A stretch of 64,000 nt of DNA from Polynucleobacter sp. MWH-Spelu-300-X4 (lineage in GTDB: Bacteria; Pseudomonadota; Gammaproteobacteria; Burkholderiales; Burkholderiaceae): contig NZ_CP061294.1 in assembly GCF_018687515.1 (NCBI RefSeq), positions 868,001 through 932,000 on the forward strand, in the 5' to 3' direction. Of the stretch, positions 16,349-26,427 are shown piece after piece. Both the position numbers and the translations under genes were made by a program. Positions within the stretch are counted from its first letter, which is position 1, and every line of letters begins with the position of its first letter. The notes beneath the pieces were generated by a model. The model worked only from the letters and a program-made list of their open reading frames with translations, searched no databases and had not been told where the DNA came from.

Positions 16349-17191
16349 ATGCTAAAAACTCGAGTTATCACAGCGCTTGCATTACTTGCGGTTTTGCTCC
16401 CTGCCTTATGGTTTGCGCCATTGATCTGGCTAGGGATATTAATTGCAGTTGTTGTAACACTTGCAGCATGGGAGTGGTGGCGAATGCTTTTTCCAGCCAA
16501 TCATAAAAGGGCGTTTTCATATGCTGGTTTATGTTTATTAAGCTTATCTATTTGGTTTATGTATGCGAGTATCGATTTAATTAGACTGTTGCTATTGCTA
16601 ACAGCGATTTTCTGGATTTTTTTGGTGCCTTATCTAATGAGGCAATCTTTAAATTTAGATATGACTCAATGGCGTTGGCCATTGGCTATTTCAGGCCTGT
16701 TTATTTTCCCAGCCTGCTGGTTTGCTTTGATGCATCTAAGAGGTGGGGGATTAAGTTTGCTCCTATCTGTATTGGTGTTAGTATGGGCGGCAGATATTGG
16801 GGCTTATTTCGCAGGCAAAGCATTCGGCAAACATAAGCTAGCTATTCAATTAAGCCCAGGAAAATCTATTGAAGGGGCTGTAGGTGGTTGGGTATTAGTC
16901 ATGAGCATTGCTTTTGTCTCAGTGACAGTTTTAGATGAGATGTCTCTAACAAGCTCTAATTTCTTTTCTTTATTACTAACCAACTATGGTTGGTTAGGAT
17001 TGTTTGGGATTACTAGTTTGTGCGTCGTAATGAGTATTGAAGGTGACTTATTTGAATCACAAATGAAACGAATCGCTGGGGTAAAAGATAGTAGTGCGCT
17101 ATTACCAGGCCACGGCGGTATCTTAGATCGAATTGATGCTTTATTACCAGTTCTCCCAGTTACAGCTTTAATTGCTACCCTGTTTGCTTAA
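16349..17191 (+). CDS. cdsA: Phosphatidate cytidylyltransferase
   Basis: A 280-residue integral membrane enzyme converting phosphatidate and CTP to CDP-diacylglycerol, the precursor of all phospholipids. Several hydrophobic segments are obvious (for example ALALLAVLLPALWFAPLIWL). The C-terminal CTP-transferase signature KDSSALLPGHGGILDRIDAL with its aspartates is clear, and an earlier SPGKSIEGAVGG is conserved. It starts 15 bases after uppS, and dxr begins seven bases after its stop. Confidence 0.96.
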   Translation: MLKTRVITALALLAVLLPALWFAPLIWLGILIAVVVTLAAWEWWRMLFPANHKRAFSYAGLCLLSLSIWFMYASIDLIRLLLLLTAIFWIFLVPYLMRQSLNLDMTQWRWPLAISGLFIFPACWFALMHLRGGGLSLLLSVLVLVWAADIGAYFAGKAFGKHKLAIQLSPGKSIEGAVGGWVLVMSIAFVSVTVLDEMSLTSSNFFSLLLTNYGWLGLFGITSLCVVMSIEGDLFESQMKRIAGVKDSSALLPGHGGILDRIDALLPVLPVTALIATLFA

Positions 17192-17198
17192 ATCTTCT

Positions 17199-18392
17199 AT
17201 GAGAAATATTTGCGTTTTAGGCTCCACGGGTTCAATAGGTGTCAATACCTTAGATGTTGTTCGTAGGCATCCAAACCTTTTCTCTATCAAAGCATTAACT
17301 GCTAATTCAAATGTTCAGTTATTAGCAAAACAATGCGCTGAATTTAAGCCTAAATTGGCGGTAGTTGGTTCTGAACTAGCTGCAAGGCAGCTAGAAGAAG
17401 AGTTGGCTTTAGCTAACTTAAAAGTGGCAGTATTGTTCGGGCCTCAGGCACTTATAGCGGCATCAACCTCAGAAGATGTTGATACCGTTATGGCTGCGAT
17501 TGTAGGAGCCGCAGGATTAATGCCCACCATTGAAGCCGCTAGAGCTGGGAAAAGAATTTTATTAGCAAACAAAGAAGCTTTAGTGATGTCTGGCGACTTG
17601 TTTATGCAAGCCATTAAACAAGGGCAAGCAGAATTATTACCTATTGATAGCGAACACAATGCTATTTACCAATCATTGCCTGATGCAAATATTTCAAATG
17701 GTGGCGCAAGGGGTATTTATGAGCAACATGGCGTCAAGGAAATTCTGTTGACGGCTTCAGGCGGCCCATTTAGAAATAAATCACTTGCAGAGCTAGCCAT
17801 GGTGACCCCTGATCAAGCATGTGCTCATCCTAATTGGGTCATGGGTAGAAAAATTTCTGTGGATTCAGCGACTATGATGAATAAGGGGTTGGAAGTTATT
17901 GAAGCTCACTATTTGTTCGGTGTTAGCCCTGCAAACATCAAAGTCGTAATTCATCCTCAAAGCGTCATTCATTCCATGGTGCGTTACATTGATGGTTCTG
18001 TTATTGCCCAACTAGGGCAGCCTGATATGAGAACACCTATTGCTTATGGCTTGGCTTGGCCTAATAGAATTGAAGCAGGTGTTCAAGAGTTAGATTTCTT
18101 AGCCATGAAGGATTTAAGTTTTGAGGCAGCGAGTTTCGAACAGTTCCCTTGCGTAAAGTTAGCTTACCAAGCTCTAGATGCTGGGGGTATTATGCCTTGC
18201 ACATTAAATGCAGCTAATGAGGTGGCTGTTCAAGGATTTTTAAACGGAACCCATCAATTTACAAAAATTTCTGAAATTGTAGAGCGCGTATTAAATCAAG
18301 TTGAGGTGATAAAAGCTGATAGCCTTGAAACTGTTCTATTCGCAGATACCCAGGCAAGAAATTTGGCTCAACAGGTCATTGAAGGGTTTTAG
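17199..18392 (+). CDS. dxr: 1-deoxy-D-xylulose 5-phosphate reductoisomerase
   Basis: Converts DXP to 2-C-methyl-D-erythritol 4-phosphate with NADPH, the committed step of the MEP isoprenoid pathway. The Rossmann motif ICVLGSTGSIGVNTLDVV opens the protein. ANKEALVMSG, LLPIDSEHNAIYQSL and the GRKISVDSATMMNKGLEVIE block carry cofactor and metal sites. The ATG at 17199 gives 397 residues, matching the family; an upstream in-frame TTG inside cdsA is rejected. It sits between cdsA and rseP as usual. Confidence 0.97.
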   Translation: MRNICVLGSTGSIGVNTLDVVRRHPNLFSIKALTANSNVQLLAKQCAEFKPKLAVVGSELAARQLEEELALANLKVAVLFGPQALIAASTSEDVDTVMAAIVGAAGLMPTIEAARAGKRILLANKEALVMSGDLFMQAIKQGQAELLPIDSEHNAIYQSLPDANISNGGARGIYEQHGVKEILLTASGGPFRNKSLAELAMVTPDQACAHPNWVMGRKISVDSATMMNKGLEVIEAHYLFGVSPANIKVVIHPQSVIHSMVRYIDGSVIAQLGQPDMRTPIAYGLAWPNRIEAGVQELDFLAMKDLSFEAASFEQFPCVKLAYQALDAGGIMPCTLNAANEVAVQGFLNGTHQFTKISEIVERVLNQVEVIKADSLETVLFADTQARNLAQQVIEGF

Positions 18393-18394
18393 GC

Positions 18395-19465
18395 ATGAAT
18401 GCATTATGGAGTTTATTGGGGTTTTTCTTTGCCATTGCTTCATTGGTAAGTTTCCATGAGTTTGGTCACTATTTAGCCGCCAAAATTTGTGGAGTAAGAG
18501 TCCTAAAATTCTCTGTCGGATTTGGTAAACCATTGTGGTCATATCAATCATCGCCTGACTCTACTGAATGGACTATCTCTAGAATTCCTCTTGGTGGTTA
18601 CGTCAAAATGGATGAGACCACATTCAAGTCTAAAAAATTATGGCAACGATCTTTCATTGTGGCAGCTGGCCCTTTAGCTAATTTCTTATTGGCCATTATT
18701 CTCTTGGCGATATTGTTTCTTTCCGGTGTAAAACAGTTGCCATCTAAATTATCGGAACCACCAGTAGATTCTGTGGCGTTTGCAGCAGGTATTTATGCTG
18801 GTGATACCGTAACTGGCTGGAAAAGTGATTCGGCAGATCTATTTAGGCCCATTGTGAGCTGGAATCAGTTGAGATGGAAACTTATGGACTCTCTGACGGC
18901 TAAAAAAGGCTTTAGCTTGGAAGTTAGAACTGCCAATGGTGACACTCAAGTTATTGTATTTAAAGAAAAAAATATACCTAATCCAGTTCCAAATCAAGAT
19001 CCGATTAGCCATTTAGGCATCAAACCTGATATCAATGAGCCCATTGCTTGGTTTAACCTCGAAATTAACCCCTTAGAGGCTATTCCCCTAGCTATTGAAA
19101 GGGTTTGGGATATTAGTAAAGTATCCGTTAGGATGCTGTTGGGTATGTTTACTGGGGAGTCTTCTATTAAGCAGATTGGGGGGCCTTTAAGCATTGCTGA
19201 TATGGCTGGAAAGACTGCCCAAGTCGGCTGGCAGTCTTATTTAGGGTTTTTAGCCCTCATTAGCATCAGTTTAGGGATCTTAAATCTAGTACCTTTGCCT
19301 ATGTTAGATGGCGGTCAGCTACTGTATGATGCATGGGAGTTAATAACTGGTAAAAAAATATCCCCCAGTTGGCAGGAGTTGTTTCAAAAAGTAGGTGTTG
19401 CTGGTTTGATGTTATTGACCATGCTAGCGTTGTTTAATGATATTTCGAGATTGTTTTTACGTTGA
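18395..19465 (+). CDS. rseP: Site-2 zinc metalloprotease RseP, one-PDZ form
   Basis: An intramembrane protease that cleaves anti-sigma factor and signal-peptide remnants in the inner membrane. The zinc motif HEFGH is at residues 21-25 in the first membrane segment, and the third ligand lies in PLPMLDGGQ with D305. The protein has 356 residues, about 94 fewer than E. coli RseP. A single PDZ-like region follows the GPLANFLLAIILLAILF segment. After SHLGIKP the sequence runs straight into the last membrane part, so the second PDZ is absent. It overlaps the bamA start by four bases. Confidence 0.93.
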   Translation: MNALWSLLGFFFAIASLVSFHEFGHYLAAKICGVRVLKFSVGFGKPLWSYQSSPDSTEWTISRIPLGGYVKMDETTFKSKKLWQRSFIVAAGPLANFLLAIILLAILFLSGVKQLPSKLSEPPVDSVAFAAGIYAGDTVTGWKSDSADLFRPIVSWNQLRWKLMDSLTAKKGFSLEVRTANGDTQVIVFKEKNIPNPVPNQDPISHLGIKPDINEPIAWFNLEINPLEAIPLAIERVWDISKVSVRMLLGMFTGESSIKQIGGPLSIADMAGKTAQVGWQSYLGFLALISISLGILNLVPLPMLDGGQLLYDAWELITGKKISPSWQELFQKVGVAGLMLLTMLALFNDISRLFLR

Positions 19466-21768
19466 AATCAAGTAAAAAATTTATACGTACGCCATTAGCT
19501 GCTATTGCTATTAGTTTGTTATCAGCTCCAATTTGTGCAGCTGAACCATTTGTAGTGAAAGATATTCGCGTCGAAGGTCTTCAAAGAGTGGAGCCAGGTA
19601 CTGTATTTACTTACTTACCAGTTCGTGTTGGCGAAACTTTTACAGACGACAAGGGCTCTGATGCCATTCGAGCGCTATATAACACTGGCTTTTTTAAGCA
19701 TGTGAAAGTTGAGTCAGAAAATAATGTTCTGATTATTAACGTTGAAGAGCGCCCAGCTATTTCTCAAATTGAATTTACTGGACTTAAAGAGTTCGATAAA
19801 GACGGTCTTAAGAAATCACTCAAAGCAGCGGGCGTTGCTGATGGTCGTTATTACGATAAATCCATCATTGATAAAGCTGAGCAAGAGCTAAAACGCCAGT
19901 ATGTTTCTCGTGGTTTTTATGGGGCAGAAATTAAGACTACCATTACCCCAGTTGATAGAAATAGAGTGGCTATTCTTTTCAATGTGGAAGAGGGCGATGT
20001 TTCAAAAATTAAATTAATTAATATCAATGGCGCTGAAACATTCAAAGAATCAACGCTGCTTGATGAGATGCAATTATCACAAGGTAATTGGTTATCTTGG
20101 TACACAAAAAACAACCTTTACTCTAAACAAAAACTGGTTGCTGACTTAGAGTCAATTAGATCCTTTTACCTCAGTCAAGGTTATCTAGAGTTCACCATTG
20201 AATCAACGCAAGTATCAATATCTCCAGATAAGACCGGCATGTACCTCAATATCAATATTAAAGAAGGTAAGCAATATAAGGTTTCTAGCGTCAAACTGGC
20301 TGGTGAGTTATTGGGTAAAGAAGAAGAGCTAAACAAACTTATTCAAGTAAAACCTGGAGAGATTTATTCTTCAACCAAGTTAGCCGCATCAACAGCTGCG
20401 ATAGCTGACAAGTTGGGCGCTTATGGTTACGCATTTGCGTCAACGACACCTAGCACTGATTTGAAAAAAGATACTCAATTGGTTGACCTTACTTTAACTA
20501 TTGAGCCAGGTAAACGTACATATGTTCGTAAGATTAACGTTTTAGGCAATACAAAAACTCGCGATGATGTAATTAGACGCGAAATTCGCCAATTGGAAAG
20601 TTCCTGGTATGACAGTGAAAAATTAAAGCTTTCTAAAGATAGAGTCAATAGAACTGGGTACTTCACTGATGTTGATATCGGTAATGAAGATGTTCCCAAT
20701 ACAACGGATCAAGTTGATGTTAATTTAAAGGTGACTGAAAAGCCTACAGGCTCATTAAGTTTAGGCGCAGGATTCTCTTCTACAGATAAGTTGATTCTAT
20801 CTGCGGGTATTACGCAAGATAATATTTTTGGCTCAGGTACTAGTCTTGGTTTAAACGTTAATACAGGTAAAACTAATCGTACATTAGCTTTATCTAATTA
20901 CGATCCATACTTTACCGAGGATGGAATTAGTCGCTTTACGGAGGTTTATACAAGATCTAGCAAACCCTTGTATTACGCTGGCGATACTGAATATCAAATT
21001 AAATCAACAGGTGGTAGCTTTAAGTTAGGTGTTCCATATTCAGAAGTTGATCGAGTATTTTTTGGTATTGGCATCGAAACATTAAGTATGACGACAAGCA
21101 TTAATACCCCTATTGCTTATCAAAGTTATATTGGACAATACGGCACAAGCACATTAAATATTCCGTTAACAGTTGGTTGGGCTAGAGATGCTCGCGACAG
21201 TGCTTTAGTACCATCACGCGGTACTTACCAGCAAGCAAATCTAGAAGTTGGTACCGCTATTGGTGATCTAGAGTACTACCGCGCCTATTATCAACATCAA
21301 TACTTTTTACCCTTATTTAAAGGTAATGTTTTGTCATTTAATGGTGAAATTGGCTATGGGGCAACCTATAACGGCAAAGAGTTCCCTGTTACTAAAAACT
21401 ACTATGTAGGTGGTATTGGCTCTGTTCGTGGTTATGAGCCAGGCACGCTAGGGCCAAGATCTGTACCTAATTATTACGGTGTAACAACGCCATTAGGTGG
21501 CGCCTCAAAATTGATTGGTAACGTGGAATACACTTTCCCCATTCCAGGCTCAGGTGTAGATAAAACATTGAGATTATTTGGATTCTTTGATGCTGGTAAT
21601 GTGTATGAAAAAACACCAACATTCTCAGATTTAAGAACTTCTTATGGTTTTGGTCTTTCTTGGATATCTCCATTGGGTCCGTTAAAATTTAGTTACGGTA
21701 TCCCTTTAAGTAAAAAGCCTGAAGATCGTTTGCAAAGATTCCAGTTCCAAATTGGTACCGCGTTTTAA
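19462..21768 (+). CDS. bamA: Outer membrane protein assembly factor BamA
   Basis: A 768-residue outer-membrane barrel with five N-terminal POTRA domains that inserts beta-barrel proteins. The start is a TTG overlapping the rseP stop, chosen because it gives a proper signal peptide (basic KKFIR, hydrophobic AIAISLLSAPICA) and no ATG fits. POTRA-1 begins at FVVKDIRVEGLQRVEPGTVF. The barrel carries SVRGYEPGTLGPR, the conserved lid-locking motif, and ends in a C-terminal phenylalanine (FQIGTAF), the beta-signal. It is followed by skp. Confidence 0.97.
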   Translation: MKSSKKFIRTPLAAIAISLLSAPICAAEPFVVKDIRVEGLQRVEPGTVFTYLPVRVGETFTDDKGSDAIRALYNTGFFKHVKVESENNVLIINVEERPAISQIEFTGLKEFDKDGLKKSLKAAGVADGRYYDKSIIDKAEQELKRQYVSRGFYGAEIKTTITPVDRNRVAILFNVEEGDVSKIKLININGAETFKESTLLDEMQLSQGNWLSWYTKNNLYSKQKLVADLESIRSFYLSQGYLEFTIESTQVSISPDKTGMYLNINIKEGKQYKVSSVKLAGELLGKEEELNKLIQVKPGEIYSSTKLAASTAAIADKLGAYGYAFASTTPSTDLKKDTQLVDLTLTIEPGKRTYVRKINVLGNTKTRDDVIRREIRQLESSWYDSEKLKLSKDRVNRTGYFTDVDIGNEDVPNTTDQVDVNLKVTEKPTGSLSLGAGFSSTDKLILSAGITQDNIFGSGTSLGLNVNTGKTNRTLALSNYDPYFTEDGISRFTEVYTRSSKPLYYAGDTEYQIKSTGGSFKLGVPYSEVDRVFFGIGIETLSMTTSINTPIAYQSYIGQYGTSTLNIPLTVGWARDARDSALVPSRGTYQQANLEVGTAIGDLEYYRAYYQHQYFLPLFKGNVLSFNGEIGYGATYNGKEFPVTKNYYVGGIGSVRGYEPGTLGPRSVPNYYGVTTPLGGASKLIGNVEYTFPIPGSGVDKTLRLFGFFDAGNVYEKTPTFSDLRTSYGFGLSWISPLGPLKFSYGIPLSKKPEDRLQRFQFQIGTAF

Positions 21769-21785
21769 TTATTTAAGGAAATAAC

Positions 21786-22322
21786 ATGATTCGTTTGAAT
21801 ACAACTATCCGATTACTAGCTGTTAGTGCAATGGCTACATCTTTAATTTCAGTAGCAGTTGCTGCAGATGATGCACCAAAAGACTCAGGTAGTCGTATTG
21901 GCGTTGTTAGCACTGAGCGTATTTTCAAAGAGTCTGCTTTAGCTAAAGCTAGTCAAGCAAAATTACAAAGTGAATTTGCTAAGCGTGAAAAAGAATTACG
22001 TGATGAGGCTCAAAAAATTAAAACAGCAGCGGAAAAGCTAGATAAAGATGCTGCTGTTATGTCAGATACTGACCGCGTTCGTAAGCAACGTGATTTAGCT
22101 GATTCTGATCGTGAGTTGCAACGTAAACAACGAGAGTTTACAGATGATGTTAATCAACGTAGTTTCGAAGAGCGTTCAAAAATTGCTCAAAAAGCTAATC
22201 AAGCTCTAAAACTTGTGGCGGAACAACGTAAATTGGATTTGATTGTTCAAGAGGCGGCTTATGTTAATCCTAAGATTGATGTAACTGACGATGTCATCAA
22301 AGCTTTAAATAACTTACGTTAA
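21786..22322 (+). CDS. skp: Periplasmic chaperone Skp/OmpH
   Basis: A 178-residue OmpH-family protein with a signal peptide (RLLAVSAMATSLISVAVAAD) followed by RIGVVSTERIFKES, the conserved Skp strand, and a long charged helical hairpin (EKELRDEAQKIKTAAEKLDK). Skp trimers hold unfolded outer-membrane proteins in the periplasm for delivery to BamA, whose gene lies 17 bases upstream. Length is usual. It precedes lpxD, as in E. coli. Confidence 0.93.
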   Translation: MIRLNTTIRLLAVSAMATSLISVAVAADDAPKDSGSRIGVVSTERIFKESALAKASQAKLQSEFAKREKELRDEAQKIKTAAEKLDKDAAVMSDTDRVRKQRDLADSDRELQRKQREFTDDVNQRSFEERSKIAQKANQALKLVAEQRKLDLIVQEAAYVNPKIDVTDDVIKALNNLR

Positions 22323-22343
22323 TCGTCAGTATTAGAGATTCCT

Positions 22344-23414
22344 ATGCCAACTATTGCTGAGTTAGCCGAACGTTATTCGGCTCGCTTGGCTGGTGACGGT
22401 CAGCTACATATTTCTGGCCTGGCCACATTAGCCGAAGCCAATCAAAGTCAATTGGCTTTTTTGGCCAATCCCCTTTATAGAGTTGATGCTATATCTAGCT
22501 CAGCAGCAGGCATCATTGTTTCAGAAGCTGATTATGAGTATCTTGTAACTCATTCAGACTCTAAAGTCAGCCGATCTTACTTAATCCACAAAAACCCATA
22601 CGCTGTTTTTGCACGGATTGCTCAAGAGTTTGCTAGGCAATCAAAGCCAGCACTTCAACCTGGCATACATCCTTTGGCAGTTATTGAGGAGGGTGTAAGA
22701 ATTTCTTCTTCTGCCCATATTGGTCCTTTTTGTCACATTGCAACCGGATCAACAGTAGGAGATAGAGCGATATTAGATGCGAATATTTCCATAGGCAATA
22801 ACGTATCAATTGGTGATGATGTTCATCTTTATCCCAATGTGAGCATTTATAACGATTGCAGTATTGGTCATCGCTCCATTATTCATAGCGGTGCAGTTAT
22901 TGGATCTGATGGGTTTGGTTTTGCGCCTGACTTAGCCGTCGGGGAGTGGGTAAAAGTGCCCCAGGTAGGCTCTGTTGAAATTGGGTGTGATGTAGAAATT
23001 GGCTCAAATACTTCTATTGATAGGGGAGCAATGGCTAATACGATCATAGAAAATGGCTGCAAAATCGATAATTTGGTGCAGATTGCTCATAATGTCCATG
23101 TTGGAGCGCTTACTGTCATTGCAGGTTGTGCAGCTATTGCTGGAAGCACTACTATTGGAAAAATGTGCATTATCGGCGGATCGGCTAATTTTGCAGGGCA
23201 TCTAACGATTGCAGACAGAACAACTATTTCGGGTGGCACTAATGTTATCAAGTCAATTGACAAGCCAGGTCAGCAATTTACAAGCGTCTATCCTATGCTA
23301 CCTCATGCTGATTGGGAAAAGAATGCTGCTATTTTGCGTGGTCTAGATAAAATGAGACATCGAATTAGAGATTTAGAAAACCAAATAAAAGCATTAATAG
23401 AACAAAAAAAATAA
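22344..23414 (+). CDS. lpxD: UDP-3-O-acylglucosamine N-acyltransferase
   Basis: A 356-residue trimeric enzyme that adds the second acyl chain in lipid A synthesis, using 3-hydroxyacyl-ACP. The N-terminal uridine-binding domain ([20 protein letters not shown]) is followed by a long left-handed beta-helix of hexapeptide repeats. The catalytic histidine region is [11 protein letters not shown] through IAHNVHVG, and a C-terminal helix ([18 protein letters not shown]) is present. It sits at the head of lpxD-fabZ-lpxA-lpxB. Confidence 0.97.
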   Translation: MPTIAELAERYSARLAGDGQLHISGLATLAEANQSQLAFLANPLYRVDAISSSAAGIIVSEADYEYLVTHSDSKVSRSYLIHKNPYAVFARIAQEFARQSKPALQPGIHPLAVIEEGVRISSSAHIGPFCHIATGSTVGDRAILDANISIGNNVSIGDDVHLYPNVSIYNDCSIGHRSIIHSGAVIGSDGFGFAPDLAVGEWVKVPQVGSVEIGCDVEIGSNTSIDRGAMANTIIENGCKIDNLVQIAHNVHVGALTVIAGCAAIAGSTTIGKMCIIGGSANFAGHLTIADRTTISGGTNVIKSIDKPGQQFTSVYPMLPHADWEKNAAILRGLDKMRHRIRDLENQIKALIEQKK

Positions 23415-23424
23415 GGATCAAAAA

Positions 23425-23874
23425 ATGAGTGAATTAGTCAACTTTGATATCAACCAAATCTTAAAGATGCTACCGCATCGTTATCCATTTCTTTTAGTTG
23501 ACCGTGTTCTTGAGTTAGAGGCAGGGCAAAGGGTTAAGGCTTTAAAAAATATCACCATGAATGAACCTCAATTTATGGGGCATTTTCCGGAATTCCCAGT
23601 GATGCCTGGAGTTTTAATTCTTGAAGCATTAGCTCAAACAGCTGCTTTATTAACCTTTGGTAAAGATGCAGTAGACGATTCTGTTTATTTCTTTGTGGGC
23701 ATTGATAATGCCAGATTTAAAAAGCCAGTTACCCCAGGCGATCAATTAATTTTGAATGCTTCAGTTGAGAGGTTCAAAGGTGGTATTTGGAAATTTAAAA
23801 CATTTGCAACCGTTAATGATGCAGTAGTAACAGAAGCAGATTTAATGTGCACGATTCGTAAAAAGGAAGCCTAA
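23425..23874 (+). CDS. fabZ: 3-hydroxyacyl-ACP dehydratase FabZ
   Basis: A 149-residue hot-dog-fold dehydratase of fatty acid elongation that competes with LpxA for 3-hydroxyacyl-ACP. Active-site marks are [13 protein letters not shown] with the catalytic histidine and [20 protein letters not shown] with the catalytic glutamate. Length is typical. It lies between lpxD and lpxA, the standard proteobacterial position that links membrane lipid and lipid A supply; lpxA starts one base after its stop. Confidence 0.97.
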   Translation: MSELVNFDINQILKMLPHRYPFLLVDRVLELEAGQRVKALKNITMNEPQFMGHFPEFPVMPGVLILEALAQTAALLTFGKDAVDDSVYFFVGIDNARFKKPVTPGDQLILNASVERFKGGIWKFKTFATVNDAVVTEADLMCTIRKKEA

Positions 23875-23875
23875 G

Positions 23876-24673
23876 ATGGCTTTGATTCACAAGACTGCTG
23901 TTATTGACCCTAACGCGGAAATAGCGGAAGGTGTTGAGGTTGGCCCTTACGCTGTCATTGGCCCCCATGTGAAGATTGGGGCTGGAACAAAGGTTGGGGC
24001 CCATTCGGTGCTAGAGGGTCATACAACTATTGGTATCGATAATAAGATTGGTCATTTTGCTTCGGTTGGTGGAGCTCCTCAAGATATGAAATATCGAGAT
24101 GAGCCAACTCAATTAATCATTGGCGATCGTAATGTGATTCGTGAATTTACAACTTTGCATACCGGCACTATTCAGGATGCTGGTTTTACAAAAATTGGTA
24201 ATGACAATTGGATTATGGCCTATGTACATATTGCCCATGATTGTGTTGTGGGAAATAACACTATTTTTTCTAATAATGCACAAATTGCTGGCCATGTACA
24301 CGTGGGAGATTGGGCAATTCTTGGCGGTATGAGCGGTGTTCATCAATTTGTTCGTATTGGCGAGCATTCAATGATTGGTGGAGCTTCAAAATTAGTTCAA
24401 GATCTACCCCCTTATGTAATTGCCTCTGGAGCCATCGCAGAACCTCATGGGTTAAATGCTGAAGGTCTAAAACGTCGAGGTTTTACGTCGGAATCGATTG
24501 CCGCTCTAAGACAAGCTTATAAAATTTTATATAAACAAGGTTTGAGTTTTGAAGATGCTAAAAAATCTTTACTAGATTTAGCCACTGAAAAACAATCCGA
24601 ATCTGACTCTGCCGAGAAAATAAAACTATTCCATGACTTTATCGCCGCTTCACAGCGCGGCATCGCCCGCTAA
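23876..24673 (+). CDS. lpxA: UDP-N-acetylglucosamine O-acyltransferase
   Basis: First enzyme of lipid A synthesis, transferring a 3-hydroxyacyl chain from ACP to UDP-GlcNAc. It has 265 residues, a left-handed beta-helix built of hexapeptide repeats, with the catalytic histidine in [11 protein letters not shown] and the following [20 protein letters not shown]. The C-terminal helical part ([20 protein letters not shown]) is typical. Its last 41 bases are shared in another frame with the start of lpxB. Confidence 0.97.
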   Translation: MALIHKTAVIDPNAEIAEGVEVGPYAVIGPHVKIGAGTKVGAHSVLEGHTTIGIDNKIGHFASVGGAPQDMKYRDEPTQLIIGDRNVIREFTTLHTGTIQDAGFTKIGNDNWIMAYVHIAHDCVVGNNTIFSNNAQIAGHVHVGDWAILGGMSGVHQFVRIGEHSMIGGASKLVQDLPPYVIASGAIAEPHGLNAEGLKRRGFTSESIAALRQAYKILYKQGLSFEDAKKSLLDLATEKQSESDSAEKIKLFHDFIAASQRGIAR

Positions 24674-25838
24674 TCAGATCGATCATTCATATTTAGCTTG
24701 TGTTGCAGGTGAACCCTCTGGGGATATGCTGGCAGCATCAGTTTTAGCTGGCATGAAACAAATCTCCAGCACATCAAGAGTGACCACTAGGGGAGTAGGT
24801 GGTCCAAAAATGATTGCTGAAGGTTTTGATGCCTTATGGCCAATGGAAACATTAGCGGTTAGAGGTTATGTTGAGGCCATTAAACAGCTCCCGGCTATTC
24901 TAAAATTACGCAAAGCACTTCTCCATGAATTGCTTCAAAATCGACCTTCAGCTTATCTAGGAATCGATGCTCCTGACTTTAACTTAGGTGTGGAAAGAAA
25001 GCTGAAGTCAGAGGGAATCCCAACAATTCACTTTATCAGCCCATCTATTTGGGCGTGGCGCGGTGAACGCATACACAAAATTAAACAATCTGTTGATAGG
25101 ATGCTGTGTATTTTCCCCTTTGAAGCTGCCATCTATCAGGAAGTGGGGATGGAGGCTACCTATGTTGGTCATCCATTAGCATCAACTATTCCATTAGTAC
25201 CTGATATAGCAACCGCAAGAAATAAATTAAGCATAGGGAGTGAGAAAGCTCTTGTTGCAGTTCTACCAGGTAGCCGTCAATCAGAAATTGATTTAATTGG
25301 TCCACGATTTTTTGATGCCATTGAACTAATGTATAAATCATATGGCTCAGATGTTGAATTTATTATCCCAATTGCTACTCCTGCACTTAAATCTAAAATT
25401 GAGTTAATGGCTGATCAAGTACGCCAGCGTCTAAGCTCAATTCAGATCCACCTAATCAATGGACAGGCAAGTCTAGCTTTAGAAGCTTGTGATGTTGTAT
25501 TAATTGCCAGTGGCACTGCTACTTTAGAAGCTGCATTATGGAAAAAGCCAATGGTTATTTCTTATGTAGTCCCTAGGTTAACGGCATGGATTATGAAAAA
25601 ACAAGGCTATTTACCTTATGTAGGATTGCCCAATATCCTGGCAAGAGAATTTGTTGTTCCTGAACTCTTGCAGGATGATGCAACTCCAGAAGCTTTGGCT
25701 CATGCCACATTAAATTGGTTAGATGAATCTGAAAAAGTTAGGTCACTAAAGAACCGTTTTACAGAAATGCACCATACGCTCAATCTCCCAACTGGTAAAT
25801 TGGTGGCAGAGGTTATTGCGGATGTTATTCATGCTTAA
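24633..25838 (+). CDS. lpxB: Lipid-A-disaccharide synthase
   Basis: A glycosyltransferase (GT19) that joins UDP-2,3-diacylglucosamine and lipid X to form the lipid A disaccharide at the inner membrane. Family marks include [54 protein letters not shown] and [19 protein letters not shown]. It has 401 residues. The start ATG lies 41 bases inside lpxA; no closer start precedes the conserved [11 protein letters not shown] block, so a long overlap is real or the true start is a rare codon. Confidence 0.95.
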   Translation: MTLSPLHSAASPANQIDHSYLACVAGEPSGDMLAASVLAGMKQISSTSRVTTRGVGGPKMIAEGFDALWPMETLAVRGYVEAIKQLPAILKLRKALLHELLQNRPSAYLGIDAPDFNLGVERKLKSEGIPTIHFISPSIWAWRGERIHKIKQSVDRMLCIFPFEAAIYQEVGMEATYVGHPLASTIPLVPDIATARNKLSIGSEKALVAVLPGSRQSEIDLIGPRFFDAIELMYKSYGSDVEFIIPIATPALKSKIELMADQVRQRLSSIQIHLINGQASLALEACDVVLIASGTATLEAALWKKPMVISYVVPRLTAWIMKKQGYLPYVGLPNILAREFVVPELLQDDATPEALAHATLNWLDESEKVRSLKNRFTEMHHTLNLPTGKLVAEVIADVIHA

Positions 25839-26427
25839 CGATGAAGTTGTTTGTGGTGTTGATGAGGCAGGTAGAGGGCCATTAGCTGGCTCTGTTGTTG
25901 CTGCGGCAGTTGTATTGAATCCAGCTAAGCCAATTTCCGGTTTAAAAGATTCTAAAAAATTAACCGCTAAAGCTCGTGAAGATCTGTATGAGCTAATTAT
26001 CAGGGATGCTCTTGCCTGGTCGATTGCTGAAGCCAGCGCTGTAGAAATTGATTCCATTAATATCTTGCAAGCTACTATGTTAGCCATGAAAAGGGCTGTT
26101 GAGGGTTTGGAAAAGATGCTAGGAACAATGCCAGATAAAGCCTTAATTGATGGTAATCGTTGTCCACAACTTAATATTGAAATGGAAGCAATTATTAAGG
26201 GTGATAGTAAAGTTCAATCCATTTCAGCAGCATCTATATTGGCCAAGGTTAAACGCGATAGAGATATGCATCAATTACATTTAAGATACCCCATGTATGG
26301 ATTTGATCAACATATGGGCTATCCGACACAAGCCCATTTTTTAGCTTTGAACCAATTTGGTCCTTGCCCTGAACACAGAAGAAGTTTTGCTCCAGTAAAG
26401 GCTGCTTTAGAGGTGAAATTATTATGA
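25822..26427 (+). CDS. rnhB: Ribonuclease HII
   Basis: Cuts RNA in RNA-DNA hybrids and single ribonucleotides in DNA. The metal site begins with [13 protein letters not shown], followed by [13 protein letters not shown], the ALIDGNRCP aspartate and [16 protein letters not shown] chose the ATG at 25822 (201 residues), nine bases after AGAGG; an ATG at 25831 would give 198 residues. Either overlaps the lpxB end. Its stop overlaps the next methyltransferase gene by four bases (ATGA). Confidence 0.95.
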   Translation: MLFMLNDEVVCGVDEAGRGPLAGSVVAAAVVLNPAKPISGLKDSKKLTAKAREDLYELIIRDALAWSIAEASAVEIDSINILQATMLAMKRAVEGLEKMLGTMPDKALIDGNRCPQLNIEMEAIIKGDSKVQSISAASILAKVKRDRDMHQLHLRYPMYGFDQHMGYPTQAHFLALNQFGPCPEHRRSFAPVKAALEVKLL

